From Candidatus Bathyarchaeia archaeon (lineage in GTDB: Archaea; Thermoproteota; Bathyarchaeia; Bathyarchaeales; DTEX01): 33,907 nucleotides of DNA. The stretch lies in contig JAWBXB010000013.1 in assembly GCA_038868075.1 (NCBI GenBank), forward strand, positions 1 to 33,907, written 5' to 3'. The translations under genes were made by a program, and so were the position numbers. The notes beneath the pieces are model-generated. The model worked only from the letters and a program-made list of their open reading frames with translations. It was not told where the DNA came from and searched no databases. This document shows, in pieces, positions 1 to 9,080 of this stretch. Position 1 is the first letter of the stretch. The number at the start of each line of letters is the position of its first letter.

Positions 1-621
<621 letters not shown>

Positions 622-673
622 GGGAGTGGTCGCAATCATCCAGCATTGCGGGGTTAGTGTTAGGCCCGCCTTA

Positions 674-698
674 GACCTTAGCTTTATTGGCTAAGGTC
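674..698 (-). other. 16S leader hairpin
   Basis: A perfect 9-bp inverted repeat (674-682 against 690-698) with a 7-nt loop, about 50 nt upstream of the mature 16S 5' end. Its position fits a structural or processing element of the pre-16S leader. The complementary strand downstream of 16S, needed for a classical processing stem, is outside the window. Confidence 0.5.
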
Positions 699-707
699 CG
701 CATTAAT

Positions 708-792
708 TGTGTCCGCAACTGGAGGTCAATGCTTCATTGGGAGGCGGAATCGCCTCCTTTATCTGCATTGACGCCGCCGTCATGTTGCGGAC
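708..792 (-). ncRNA. Candidate H/ACA-type guide RNA or structured 16S leader element
   Basis: Read on the minus strand this is one long compound hairpin. The lower stem is 9 bp (792-784 with 719-711), followed by an asymmetric internal loop (11 nt on the 5' side, 5 nt on the 3' side). A perfect 8-bp stem follows (771-764 with 732-725). Next comes a 7/7 internal loop holding GA and UGA elements that could form a kink-turn, and a 7-bp GC-rich stem capped by a 4-nt loop. The trinucleotide ACA (710-708) directly follows the lower stem. The distance from the pocket top to ACA is 14 nt, the spacing archaeal H/ACA guides use. These are observations; the guide function is inference. No target uridine could be assigned, and the element could simply be leader structure, since it lies inside the likely pre-16S transcript. 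Confidence 0.4.
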
Positions 793-817
793 TCGATATA
801 TAGTTGATTTTTTCATA

Positions 818-825
818 CATAAATA
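818..825 (-). promoter_or_regulatory. Candidate TATA box of the rRNA transcript
   Basis: On the minus strand the bases read TATTTATG. The usual 25-27 nt spacing puts the transcription start near 795, right at the base of the compound hairpin at 708-792. A second AT-rich box (about 796-803) lies closer and could be used instead. This is inferred from spacing only. Confidence 0.4.
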
Positions 826-995
826 CTTTTTGTCTGGTGGAGATCGTTTTCTGTGCCTCATAGAAGAACGCTTGGGGGATCCACGTGATCTTGAAAGATG
901 GGATGTATGGGATTACTCAAAGACTTTTTAAAGCTAGAAGTATGTTAGCGGTGGTCAAAATTTTTCTAGAGACTACAATGCTTTATTCATAGGCG

Positions 996-2201
996 TTAAT
1001 ATCTTAGGATACTTCTTGTTATAAGAGGTGTTAGGGAAGTTATTATGTTACTCATCAGAATAAGGTTTGTTACGATTAATGGATAAAAACCTGCTATTGG
1101 AATCCCTCGCGCCATTAGCTCGTTATAGACGGTTAGGCTTAAAACAGCATTCGCTAACCCGGATCCACACATAAACGTCATAAAATTCCTATATTTATAG
1201 AGATCGCTTTTATAAGTTGAAATCCTAACTGACAAATAGCGAAGCATAATATTGGCTGCTAGAATTGATGCGGCGTAAATAAAGCCCATAAGGTCAGGTA
1301 CATAAATTAGCCCTAAGAGGACAAAGAAGAAGGCCCTAACTAAGAATGTTATCTCATTCTGAAAGTTCCGAATATTCCCCAAAAGTTTAGGCATAAACTT
1401 ATTGTCAACCCTTATACCTAAACTCCTCATCTTCTCATAATTTCCGAGCATCATCCCGAAGACTAGGATGGATAGAGCGCCGCTTCCGCCCAGAAACTCT
1501 GTTCCAGCGTAACATAAAAGTAGAACCGCGAGTGTAAGCATATAAATATATTCTTGCCCTCTGATAATATTCAATATCTTCACCCAAATAACCCCTATAA
1601 TCGCTCCAAACATTATGCCAACTGCGAACCTTGCGAAGAGCGAGGACAGAGTCTCTTGAAGGCTAACGGCGCCCCCAAAATATATCTTCATAAATATTAT
1701 AATCAAGATTATGCTAAATACATCCGTGATTGTTGACTCTAGGGATAGAACTGTCTTTACTTCCTCAGTCACATTCAACTTAGATACTAAGGGTATAACT
1801 ATGACGGAACCTGTTCCAGCCGTCATCGGTCCTAGTATTAGCGCCTCAATCCAGTTGAGTCCTAAAATTAAATAGCCGAAAAGCGAGACGAAGAGCGTCG
1901 CAAAAATAACATAGAGGAAACCTAGGGCTGTAGCCCTAAAACTTTGCGCAAGAACAGCGTAGACCTCCATACTTAAGCCTCCCTGGAAGAGGATTAGTGT
2001 GAGCGCTAATGTGGCGAATATTGGGGTTGCTGGCAGTAGATCTTTGGGTGAGAAAAGTCCGAGTAGCGGTCCAAGTATAATACCAGTTAAGATTAAGAGT
2101 AGGATATCCGGGAATCCAGTCTTTTTAAATATGACGTTGGCTAGAAAGCCCACAGATACTATTACGCCGGCAACCGTGAACACCATCACGATATCAGCCA
2201 T
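996..2201 (-). CDS. Cation:proton antiporter (CPA family, NhaP-like)
   Basis: Integral membrane exchanger of about 401 residues that probably swaps protons for Na+ or K+ across the cell membrane. It is almost entirely hydrophobic, with roughly 11-12 membrane segments starting at the N-terminus. The mid-protein motif GTGSVIVIPLV followed by LSLESTITDVFSI matches the paired transport-core helices of CPA1 exchangers (ES..xD type). The GGSGALSILVFGMMLGNY segment matches the following conserved helix. There is no C-terminal TrkA-N or TrkA-C regulatory domain. It lies upstream of and in the same direction as the 16S gene, separated by a 200-bp spacer that holds the rRNA promoter. The ATG at 2201 gives the expected first membrane helix directly. 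The ion specificity cannot be read from sequence. Confidence 0.88.
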   Translation of the reverse strand: MADIVMVFTVAGVIVSVGFLANVIFKKTGFPDILLLILTGIILGPLLGLFSPKDLLPATPIFATLALTLILFQGGLSMEVYAVLAQSFRATALGFLYVIFATLFVSLFGYLILGLNWIEALILGPMTAGTGSVIVIPLVSKLNVTEEVKTVLSLESTITDVFSIILIIIFMKIYFGGAVSLQETLSSLFARFAVGIMFGAIIGVIWVKILNIIRGQEYIYMLTLAVLLLCYAGTEFLGGSGALSILVFGMMLGNYEKMRSLGIRVDNKFMPKLLGNIRNFQNEITFLVRAFFFVLLGLIYVPDLMGFIYAASILAANIMLRYLSVRISTYKSDLYKYRNFMTFMCGSGLANAVLSLTVYNELMARGIPIAGFYPLIVTNLILMSNIITSLTPLITRSILRY

Positions 2202-2501
2202 AAAAGTTCACTTCTCTTAAAAAATCTTCATCTATAGAAAAAAAGTATTGTGGTGGATCTAATAATGGTTTCCATTACTTAAGAATTCTTGGTGAGGAAA
2301 TAGAATACTATATTTGGAAAGGCTGCCGCAACCTTACTTCTCTGGCTGTAACTATCTTTAGGGAAGTATTTTTCGGGAAAACCTCTAGGCTACTTGTCAT
2401 ATACCCATCGCATTCTCTCTTTTATCTTATCAATAAAACTTATCAGTTAATAGGTTAATATTTTTAGGTGTTGTTGAACTAATCTGAGAGAGGGCTGACT
2501 G
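2202..2501. other. Intergenic region, 300 bp
   Basis: Promoter-length spacer between two divergent genes (antiporter leftwards, nucleotidyltransferase rightwards). AT-rich boxes occur near 2440-2465. One forward frame stays open from about 2230 to 2459 but has no start codon and no recognisable protein, so I do not call it a gene. Confidence 0.6.
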
Positions 2502-3605
2502 ATGAGTGTTCCTAGTAAGTTTCGCGGTGTTCTGGATCAGTTTATTGAGGATTTAAAGGCTCGTGAGATGATCTCTGGTGTAGGTTTATTTGGTAGCTGG
2601 AGTCGCGGTGATGCCGTTCCAAGCAGCGATGTAGATCTCTTGGTTGTTGAGAATAGGGATCTCGATTATGAATATGTTGAGAGGATTGAGGTGAATAATT
2701 GCTTAATAGACTTAAATTATGTGCCTAAGCGTTGGATATTATATAGGGTTCCTCCTGAAATAGATCAAAAACTCTATGAGACAAAAGTTCTATTTGATAA
2801 AGATGGCTCATTAACAAGGGCCAAAGATTTAATGTTAAAAGTTTATTGGAGACCTGAAAGGGTTGAGATTAGAACCGAAGCTTATCTCGTAGAAGCTGAT
2901 ACCTACCTTAGCCGCGCAAGACTGGCATTTAATAGGGGGGATTATCAGAGTGCAAAATTTAATTCTATTAAGGGGTTTTGGGCCATTATGAAGATTATAA
3001 CTGAAATAGGGAGGAAACCAATTTTAGGCTTCTCCTTTATAAGGAATCTGGAATCCGCATCTAAAAGCTTGGGCATGTACGCTTTATATGAAAGTTATAT
3101 TGAATTAGCGGGTTTAGCGTCTCTTAACAAAGCGAATGCAAAGATTATGCTGGATAAGCTCTCTTCGACATGGAGGGCTATGATGGATTTTATTGCTGCA
3201 AATTCCTCTCTATTTAGAAGTATTCATCCTAAAATTAACGCTAAACTCAATTATTATGGGCGTGAAGGGTTTCTTAAAGGTTTAATTGCTAGAGTAAATG
3301 ATCTTATTGAGGAATCTCCCGTTGAATCAGCGCATTACATGTTCCATGTGTTGGCAGATGCCATTGAAGGATACGCTTTTCTAGTAGCCACAGCCGATAA
3401 TGTGAGATTTGATTATGCCACAATCCTAAAATATTTGGGTGAATCAAAAAAGTCGCCTACTGAAATATACTATGGAGCTATTGATGTGCTGGGCGTTAAA
3501 GAGGTTTCTGGAAGAGAGGTTGAGGAGACACTTAAATCTATAAGTGAGGCTACTCTAAACGTGAGACAAAAGAGGAAAAGCTTAATAAGCCAATTTATAT
3601 CATAG
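2502..3605 (+). CDS. Nucleotidyltransferase-fold protein with long alpha-helical C-terminal region
   Basis: Pol-beta-superfamily nucleotidyltransferase. The N-terminal 100 residues carry the catalytic signature GSWSRGD (31-37) followed by SSDVDLLVV (41-49), where the two Asp residues bind metal. A third carboxylate is likely around the IDLNYV segment. Residues about 115-340 are helical and resemble the helical partner domains (kanamycin-nucleotidyltransferase C-domain or HEPN-like) found beside or fused to minimal nucleotidyltransferases. No clear HEPN RNase motif (R-x4-6-H) is seen. The target, whether small molecule, RNA or protein, is unknown. The ATG at 2502 follows GAGAGAGGG. At 367 residues it is much longer than the usual ~100-residue MNT proteins, and it stands alone rather than in an MNT-HEPN gene pair. 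Confidence 0.75.
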   Translation: MSVPSKFRGVLDQFIEDLKAREMISGVGLFGSWSRGDAVPSSDVDLLVVENRDLDYEYVERIEVNNCLIDLNYVPKRWILYRVPPEIDQKLYETKVLFDKDGSLTRAKDLMLKVYWRPERVEIRTEAYLVEADTYLSRARLAFNRGDYQSAKFNSIKGFWAIMKIITEIGRKPILGFSFIRNLESASKSLGMYALYESYIELAGLASLNKANAKIMLDKLSSTWRAMMDFIAANSSLFRSIHPKINAKLNYYGREGFLKGLIARVNDLIEESPVESAHYMFHVLADAIEGYAFLVATADNVRFDYATILKYLGESKKSPTEIYYGAIDVLGVKEVSGREVEETLKSISEATLNVRQKRKSLISQFIS

Positions 3606-3667
3606 CGAGCCAGAACATATTTAATGCTTCTAAATGCTTCCAAAAAGAAAATAAATTCCATTTCACC

Positions 3668-3675
3668 TTAAATAT
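3668..3675 (+). promoter_or_regulatory. TATA box of tRNA-Gln(CTG)
   Basis: TTAAATAT, ending 18 nt before the tRNA 5' end. This is the position expected if transcription starts a few bases upstream of the mature tRNA. Confidence 0.5.
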
Positions 3676-3692
3676 CACAAATATAAGAGGGA

Positions 3693-3768
3693 AGCCCGGT
3701 GGTGTAGCGGTCAAGCATGGCGGGCTCTGGACCCGCTGACGGGAGTTCGAATCTCCCCCGGGCTACCA
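3693..3768 (+). tRNA. tRNA-Gln (anticodon CTG)
   Basis: A complete 76-nt cloverleaf with encoded CCA. The acceptor AGCCCGG pairs with CCGGGCT. The anticodon stem is GCGGG/CCCGC with loop CTCTGGA, so the anticodon is CTG and decodes CAG. The T-arm is GGGAG-TTCGAAT-CTCCC, and the discriminator is A. There is no intron, unlike the isoacceptor at 14783-14913. The two share an identical 3' half and differ at four exon positions in the 5' half. Confidence 0.97.
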
Positions 3769-3953
3769 AACAGAACACATTGTTCCTAATTTTCCTCATC
3801 CTTTTCCGCTTTAAAAATTTCGTGATGAATAATTTACTTAAATCACCTTTAAGAGGCGAACTGGGGATCTCATACAAAACAAGCCTTAAGTTTATCTTCT
3901 CATAATATACTATTATCCAGAAGCCTAAATACTGAGATTACTTTAGCGGAAGG

Positions 3954-4523
3954 ATGCTCAACGTGACAGATCCATCCATTATTATAGGTATAACTGGTAT
4001 GCCCGGCGCTGGAAAGAATGCTGTTAGAGAGATTGTTCGTGAATATGGTTTTCCAATTATTGTTATGGGAGATGAAATTAGGGCTGAGGCTGCGCGTAGA
4101 AACCTTGAACCAACGCCGGAGAATTTAGGTAAAATTATGTTGGAGATTAGGGCTGAAGAAGGTCCTGAGGTTTTAGCGAAAAGATGTATACAGAAGATTA
4201 AGGCTTTAAATGCGCGTGTTGTTGTGGTTGATGGGTTGCGCAGTCCACATGAGGTTAGAGAGTTTAAGCGGGTTTTTCCTAGATTTAAGGTTATAGCTAT
4301 ACATGCATCGCCTGAGACTAGGTTTAAGCGTCTCCTCAAAAGGGGTAGAAGCGACGACCCAAAGGATTTGGAAACATTTTATATGCGTGATCAAAGGGAG
4401 CTAAGCGTCGGTATAGGTGAGGTTATAGCAACAGCTGACTATATGATTGTTAATGAGGGGTCGATGGGGCATCTGAAAAGAGAGATTAGGCGGATAATAA
4501 GAAAGGTGATTGAAGATGAGTAA
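3954..4523 (+). CDS. UPF0200 family P-loop nucleoside-kinase-like protein
   Basis: Cytosolic P-loop protein of 189 residues, the usual length for UPF0200. These are archaeal proteins related to dephospho-CoA and nucleotide kinases. The Walker A motif GMPGAGKN (15-22) is clear, with the VVVVDGLR strand (about 90-97) as a Walker B-like segment and an RFKRLLKRGRSDDP lid region after it. The substrate of this family is not established. Archaeal dephospho-CoA kinase activity has been assigned to a different family, so CoA synthesis should not be assumed. Its stop overlaps the start of the next gene, and the pair is a recurrent archaeal neighbourhood, so translational coupling is likely. Confidence 0.85.
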   Translation: MLNVTDPSIIIGITGMPGAGKNAVREIVREYGFPIIVMGDEIRAEAARRNLEPTPENLGKIMLEIRAEEGPEVLAKRCIQKIKALNARVVVVDGLRSPHEVREFKRVFPRFKVIAIHASPETRFKRLLKRGRSDDPKDLETFYMRDQRELSVGIGEVIATADYMIVNEGSMGHLKREIRRIIRKVIEDE

Positions 4524-4932
4524 GATGATTGGTAACTTGGAGGTTAAGGTTGAAGCGGAAGTTAATCCAACAGAGGATGCTGATAAAGTTAGGGTTGCAA
4601 TTCAAAAGGTTCTTGGAAACATTAGTCTAGAACTTATTGAGGAGGGCGATTATAGAAGGCTCGTTGGAAAGGCGGAGGAGCTGGAAGCCTTAACAAGGTT
4701 TTATGATCTCTTAAGAAGAGAACGTATATTGGATGCTGCCAGAACTGTTCTTTTAAAGGGGGTTCAGGATAATAAGATCGTTTTCTATCTTAACAAGCAA
4801 GCTGCTTATATGGGACATATATCCTTCTCAGAGCCTTATGGTGAGTCCCCGCTAGGTCCAATACGTGTAGAAATACAATGTGATGATCCGCAAGGCTTAA
4901 TAAATTGGCTAACGCCAAAAACATCAAAATAA
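4516..4932 (+). CDS. UPF0201 (COG1325) probable RNA-binding protein
   Basis: Small protein of about 138 residues in the archaeal UPF0201/COG1325 family, annotated as RNA-binding or exosome-associated by fold and context. The start is set at ATG 4516 because GGTGAT (4505-4510) sits 5 nt upstream; a TTG at 4510 would extend it by two residues. The fold alternates strands and helices: the first strand is LEVKVEAEVNPTED, and the C-terminal half carries GHISFSEPYGESPLGPIRVEI. It overlaps the preceding UPF0200 gene by 8 nt. The exact RNA target is unknown. Confidence 0.8.
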   Translation: MSKMIGNLEVKVEAEVNPTEDADKVRVAIQKVLGNISLELIEEGDYRRLVGKAEELEALTRFYDLLRRERILDAARTVLLKGVQDNKIVFYLNKQAAYMGHISFSEPYGESPLGPIRVEIQCDDPQGLINWLTPKTSK

Positions 4933-4971
4933 GTATGGAGCATTAAAAGATTAATGGAGTGTTATAATGGT

Positions 4972-5760
4972 ATGCGTTTAGGCTTATCGATGCTCTTCTG
5001 TTTGGGAGAACCATTTCCCAAAGTTATAGAACGTCTAAATAAAATTGATGTTGAGCATGTAGAAATAATTGATGAAGGTCCTCAGGCGCTTAACAGTCGC
5101 AGAGTGAGTGTTCTTAAAAGGGTTATTAGCGAGAAGGAGATAGGGTTATCCATTCACGCGCCATTTGCTGATATAAACATTGCATCAACTTCGCCGACAA
5201 TAAGACATGCTATAATGAGGCGACTTAAGAGATCAATAATGTTATCGGCACAGCTAAATCCAGTGTGCTGGGTTTTTCATCCAGGAATCCAGAGCGCTGT
5301 AAGCGATGCACTTCCAAACCTAGATTGGGAGATCAATTTAAGGTCCATACGTGAATTACTTAAGGATGCTAGAAAATACGGCTTGAAAATAGCTATAGAA
5401 AATGTTCCTGATCCATATCCATTCCTTCTGAAGAGAGTTGATGATTTCGAGAGATTATATGAGAATTTGGGGAGCGATGGGATGGACTTGAACATAACGT
5501 TTGATGTTGGACACGCGAATATAAATGGGCAAATAAATGAGTTTATAAAGGCTTTCAAGGATAAGATAATTCACGCTCACCTACATGATAATTATGCGAA
5601 TTTAGACTCTCATCTAGGTATAGGCTTCGGAAATATAGATTGGGCTAAAGTAATAAGCGCTCTTAAAGAGGTGAATTATAGAGGAGCGTTAGTTATAGAA
5701 TCTAAGAATAATATTGAGGAAAGCATTCAAACACTGAGGAAGTTACTCTCCAACAAATAA
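4972..5760 (+). CDS. Sugar-phosphate isomerase/epimerase or endonuclease IV-like TIM-barrel protein
   Basis: A xylose isomerase-like TIM barrel of about 262 residues (AP endonuclease family 2 fold). The metal-ligand positions of the family are all visible in order: SIHAPF, VFHPG, IENVPD, FDVGHAN, HAHLHDN and VIESK. It could be a sugar isomerase/epimerase or a DNA-repair-type enzyme; the family does not decide this. I prefer the ATG at 4972, giving MRLGLSML, because it matches the first barrel strand and has GGAG about 13 nt upstream. The in-frame ATG at 4954 would add six residues. It follows UPF0201 by about 40 nt and may be co-transcribed with it. Confidence 0.82.
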   Translation: MRLGLSMLFCLGEPFPKVIERLNKIDVEHVEIIDEGPQALNSRRVSVLKRVISEKEIGLSIHAPFADINIASTSPTIRHAIMRRLKRSIMLSAQLNPVCWVFHPGIQSAVSDALPNLDWEINLRSIRELLKDARKYGLKIAIENVPDPYPFLLKRVDDFERLYENLGSDGMDLNITFDVGHANINGQINEFIKAFKDKIIHAHLHDNYANLDSHLGIGFGNIDWAKVISALKEVNYRGALVIESKNNIEESIQTLRKLLSNK

Positions 5761-5891
5761 TTTGTCTTAGATAAGATTAAGTTTCTCTCACTGCCCTTAT
5801 CTTCAAATCAAATCGTTAAAGGATAAATTGATGGGTTTTCTAATACTACTTGGTGGAAAAATAAGTTTAAGTTTTCATGATGGGATAATAG

Positions 5892-7043
5892 ATGGATTTA
5901 GATTCATTCGTGATTAACCCGAGCATTAATGTTAGTCCATATTGTTACTCTATTCTAAGGGTTGAGCCATATCAAACGTGCGAGCATGGATGCGTGTACT
6001 GTTTTGGGCGCTGGTATAGAACTAAATCCCATAGTGAGAATAATAAGGAATTTAATGTTATTGGAGGCTTTAAGAGAATACTTAAATTCTTGAGTAAAAG
6101 AAACTTAAAAATCATACCCTTTAGATTATCCACAATGATTGATCCATTTCAGCCTATGGAAGAGACATATTATTTTAGTAGGCGCATTATGTCTTTATGC
6201 CTTAAATATGAGATTCCGCTGATAATTAACACTAAAGCGACTCTTCTCTCAAGAAGCTCTCCTCTCCTTAGTATTTTGAGGGATTTAGGTAGCAAGGATC
6301 TCGTCATCGTACAGATTTCGCTCTCAACAATTAACGCTAAAATCGCTAGTGTACTGGAGCCTAATGCGCCGCTACCAATGGAAAGGCTAGATTCCGCTGA
6401 GAAAATTTCAAGAGAGAATATTCCAGTAATTATTCGATTACAGCCGTTTATACCAGGAATAACAGATTATGAGGTTGAAGATATAATTATGCAATCTCGT
6501 TTTGCTGGCGTGAAGCAGATAATAGTTGAATCTTTAAGGGATGAAATTGTGAATATGAAAATATATGAAGAGTTAGCATATGAGAAAAGCGTGTATGCTA
6601 ATTTAAGTACATGGGATTCTTATTCCCCATCTGTTGAAGCGCAATCAAAAATTATTCGACCAAGCGTCGAGTGGAGGCTTAAAGCCTACATTAAAACTAA
6701 AAATCTATGCGAAAAATACGGATTAACTTTTTCAACTTGTAAAGAAGGATTCTATGACTATCACACCGCGAGGAATTGCTGCGGTATGCATTATTTGGGA
6801 GATGAAAAGTATCTATTAAGACCCACACTCTATGAATATTGGAATTATTATGAGAAACATGGTAGGCTTCCTAGTTTCGATGAGTTTACGCGTTCCCTCA
6901 CAAATATATATTTATTTGGGGATGGAATGAAGAATTACCCTAGACTCCTGAGGAAGAGGATGTTATCGCATGAAAAGATTCTCAGAGAAGTTGTTGATAA
7001 GAGACGGAATATGATCAAAATATTGCTTCCAACTCTTCAGTAA
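5892..7043 (+). CDS. Radical SAM protein, SPL (spore photoproduct lyase)-like family
   Basis: Radical SAM enzyme of 383 residues. The Fe-S/SAM motif C-x3-C-x2-C is at Cys30, Cys34 and Cys37 (CEHGCVYC). The region FRLSTMIDPFQPME, then PLIINTKATLLSR and VQISLSTINAKIASVLEPNAP, is characteristic of the COG1533/SplB-like group, with the ...RLQPFIPGITD strand further on. Additional cysteines (FSTCKEGF and NCCGMH, about residues 280-300) could bind a second cluster or metal. The substrate is unknown. Archaeal members are far from bacterial spore photoproduct lyases, so DNA repair is only one possibility. It has its own promoter-length upstream gap and converges on rnz. Confidence 0.85.
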   Translation: MDLDSFVINPSINVSPYCYSILRVEPYQTCEHGCVYCFGRWYRTKSHSENNKEFNVIGGFKRILKFLSKRNLKIIPFRLSTMIDPFQPMEETYYFSRRIMSLCLKYEIPLIINTKATLLSRSSPLLSILRDLGSKDLVIVQISLSTINAKIASVLEPNAPLPMERLDSAEKISRENIPVIIRLQPFIPGITDYEVEDIIMQSRFAGVKQIIVESLRDEIVNMKIYEELAYEKSVYANLSTWDSYSPSVEAQSKIIRPSVEWRLKAYIKTKNLCEKYGLTFSTCKEGFYDYHTARNCCGMHYLGDEKYLLRPTLYEYWNYYEKHGRLPSFDEFTRSLTNIYLFGDGMKNYPRLLRKRMLSHEKILREVVDKRRNMIKILLPTLQ

Positions 7044-7062
7044 ATAAATAAGCTTTAGATAA

Positions 7063-7983
7063 TTATTTTGTGAAAGGTATCTCGATTTTTTCTAGATCAT
7101 TTGGGATATACGTGTTTGGAAATATTTTTCTGGCTTGATCCAGCAAGATTTTTGAATCACAGTATCTTGCGCTTATGTGTGTTAAAAACAGAAGTTTTAC
7201 ATTAGCTTTTAAGGCTACTTGGGCAGCCTCGCTCGGCGTTGAATGCCCCTCCTCCTTAGCTCTCTCAAGAAGCTCATCACTTAAAGTCGCCTCATGAATT
7301 AAAGCATCAGCATCCCTCGCTAACTCAATAATCTTCTCCGAGGGCCTTGTATCACCACTATAAACAATTTTTCTTCCAGGTCTAGGTGGCTCCACAACAT
7401 CTAATGGCTTAATAATCCTTCCATCAGAAAGTCTTATTTCCACACCTTTTTGGAGCATAGACCATAGGGGTCCCTTTGGAACGCCCAGCGCTATAGCTTT
7501 TTCAGGATGAAATCTGCCTGGTCTAGGCTTCTCAATAAAGGCATATGCTAATGATTGTACTGTGTGTTCGGTCCAGGATGCCTGCACTTCATATTGCTTA
7601 TTTTTGTATATTACTCCCTCATAATTTACTTCATAAATCTCCACTGGGAAACTTAGCCAAAACTTCACTGTTCTAAAAATGGATTCCATGAAATTTTTGA
7701 TCCCAGTTGGACCGTAAATTTGAAGGAGCTTATCTCTACCTAGAAGTGACATTGTTTGGATCATTCCAGGTAAACCTAAAACATGATCTCCATGCATATG
7801 CGTTATAAAGACTATCATTTTCCTATTCAATCCTATCCCAGCTTTAATCATCTGCCTCTGAGTCCCCTCGCCGCAATCAAACATAAGTATGTCGCCTTCA
7901 TGTTGAATAATAATTGAAGGAAGCGATCTATCATTAGTTGGTATACTTGCAGATGTCCCTAGAAAAATAATTCTTAGGCTCAT
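7063..7983 (-). CDS. rnz: Ribonuclease Z (tRNA 3' processing endonuclease)
   Basis: Metallo-beta-lactamase RNase that cuts the 3' trailer from pre-tRNA. At 306 residues it is the standard short-form (RNase ZS) length. The N-terminal FLGTSASIPT motif, the zinc signature HMHGDH (62-67), the DCGEGTQRQM loop, YSGDTRP and the C-terminal FLTHISARY are all as in the family. The residues between about 150 and 190 hold a GRFHPEKA-type exosite arm. The start codon at 7983 lies 3 nt downstream of the trmG10 stop, so the two are almost certainly one operon for tRNA maturation. Both tRNA-Gln genes in this window encode CCA, which affects how such trailers are handled. Confidence 0.95.
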   Translation of the reverse strand: MSLRIIFLGTSASIPTNDRSLPSIIIQHEGDILMFDCGEGTQRQMIKAGIGLNRKMIVFITHMHGDHVLGLPGMIQTMSLLGRDKLLQIYGPTGIKNFMESIFRTVKFWLSFPVEIYEVNYEGVIYKNKQYEVQASWTEHTVQSLAYAFIEKPRPGRFHPEKAIALGVPKGPLWSMLQKGVEIRLSDGRIIKPLDVVEPPRPGRKIVYSGDTRPSEKIIELARDADALIHEATLSDELLERAKEEGHSTPSEAAQVALKANVKLLFLTHISARYCDSKILLDQARKIFPNTYIPNDLEKIEIPFTK

Positions 7984-7986
7984 CCT

Positions 7987-9039
7987 CTAATCATCCTCAC
8001 AACATTTAAAAACGGCGATTTCACGTGTAAGTTTACTGTGAACATAAATAAAATGTGATTCAATATGCTTAAATCCATATTTTTGTCCCACCTCATGAAT
8101 CCTGATATCTTTAGGGGCGGCGATACATATTGTCCCCATCTCCTTAATGATGTTAACGGCTGAGGAGAAAAAGCGCTCTATAAGATCTCTGGTTGTAAGT
8201 CCGAATGTTGAGGCCGCTGATCCATATGGTGGGTCGGTTATGATGTGATCTATACTTTTGGTAGGAAGCGGCGGAGAGCAAGCATCCGCAACAGCTAAGC
8301 ATTCTGGTTCTATACCGAAAAACCTTAGGTTTTCTAGGCTTCCCTTAACCATGCGCTTCTTAATATCGAAGCCTACAATACGGCATCCCATTAAACCAGC
8401 CTCAATCAATATGCTTCCAGTTCCGCAGAAGGGATCCAGAACCAAATCTCCAGCTTTTGTTTGAGCTAAATTAACCATGCACCTGGCCATTTTAGCAGTC
8501 ATAGCGGCTGGATGAAAGAATACTCTTCTCCTAGGGCTTCTCTCTAATAAGTCCTTATGTTTTATCTCCGTAAGTCTTAGTCCGAAAAAGAACATGTCAT
8601 CGGTCAATACACCTATAAATATTTTCCCCGGCCTCTTAAGATCAACTTTTACCCCTTTAGTGCCCTTAAATATTATCTTACCTATATCCCGCTCTAATGC
8701 CAAACAACTAATATGGGAAGCGCTATTCCTCACCCTTAGAACTCGGACAGCAAAGGATTCCCCATCGCTTAAGAATTGTGCAAAATCAATCCCCTTGGCA
8801 GTAGATAAAATTTCATCTACCGTAGCTCTACAGTTAAATATCTCTAGGCAGCAATCTTTAGTTAGCGCAGACCTGAATTTAATGGGCTCCACGCATTTAA
8901 TATCAGCATTAATCCTCAAGAGTTGCGTTAACTCCCCTAATACCTGGTATCTGTATCCCTCAGCATTAAGTATAGATTTTATTTCAGAGAAAGGAAGGGT
9001 TGGATTCTCACCTGAGACTAGAAGAAATATTTTAGTCAC
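7987..9039 (-). CDS. trmG10: tRNA (guanine-10-N2) methyltransferase, TrmG10/Trm11 type
   Basis: SAM-dependent methyltransferase of 350 residues that makes m2G/m2,2G at tRNA position 10. It has an N-terminal THUMP region (about 50-150), then a Rossmann methyltransferase domain. The SAM motif is DPFCGTGSILIEAG (202-215), and the catalytic N6/N2-amino motif is TDPPYGSAA (268-276). The pairing of THUMP with DPPYG identifies the COG1041 family. It is directly followed by rnz on the same strand (3-nt gap), fitting a tRNA processing operon. The start at 9039 gives the expected strand MTKIFLLVSGENP. Confidence 0.92.
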   Translation of the reverse strand: MTKIFLLVSGENPTLPFSEIKSILNAEGYRYQVLGELTQLLRINADIKCVEPIKFRSALTKDCCLEIFNCRATVDEILSTAKGIDFAQFLSDGESFAVRVLRVRNSASHISCLALERDIGKIIFKGTKGVKVDLKRPGKIFIGVLTDDMFFFGLRLTEIKHKDLLERSPRRRVFFHPAAMTAKMARCMVNLAQTKAGDLVLDPFCGTGSILIEAGLMGCRIVGFDIKKRMVKGSLENLRFFGIEPECLAVADACSPPLPTKSIDHIITDPPYGSAASTFGLTTRDLIERFFSSAVNIIKEMGTICIAAPKDIRIHEVGQKYGFKHIESHFIYVHSKLTREIAVFKCCEDD

Positions 9040-9080
9040 CCAGCGCCCCTTCTTAATGAATTAGGTTACCTGAATGGTCA

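Noticed and set aside
707-931. Open frame of 74 codons
   Set aside because: Covers the structured leader and promoter region of the rRNA; inverted repeats explain the sequence better.
2230-2459. Forward frame without stops in the 300-bp spacer
   Set aside because: No start codon, no ribosome site and no recognisable protein.
3668-3877. Reverse frame with a VARGRFELPSAGPEPA-type product
   Set aside because: A well-known false product of reading across a tRNA gene; the tRNA-Gln at 3693 accounts for it.
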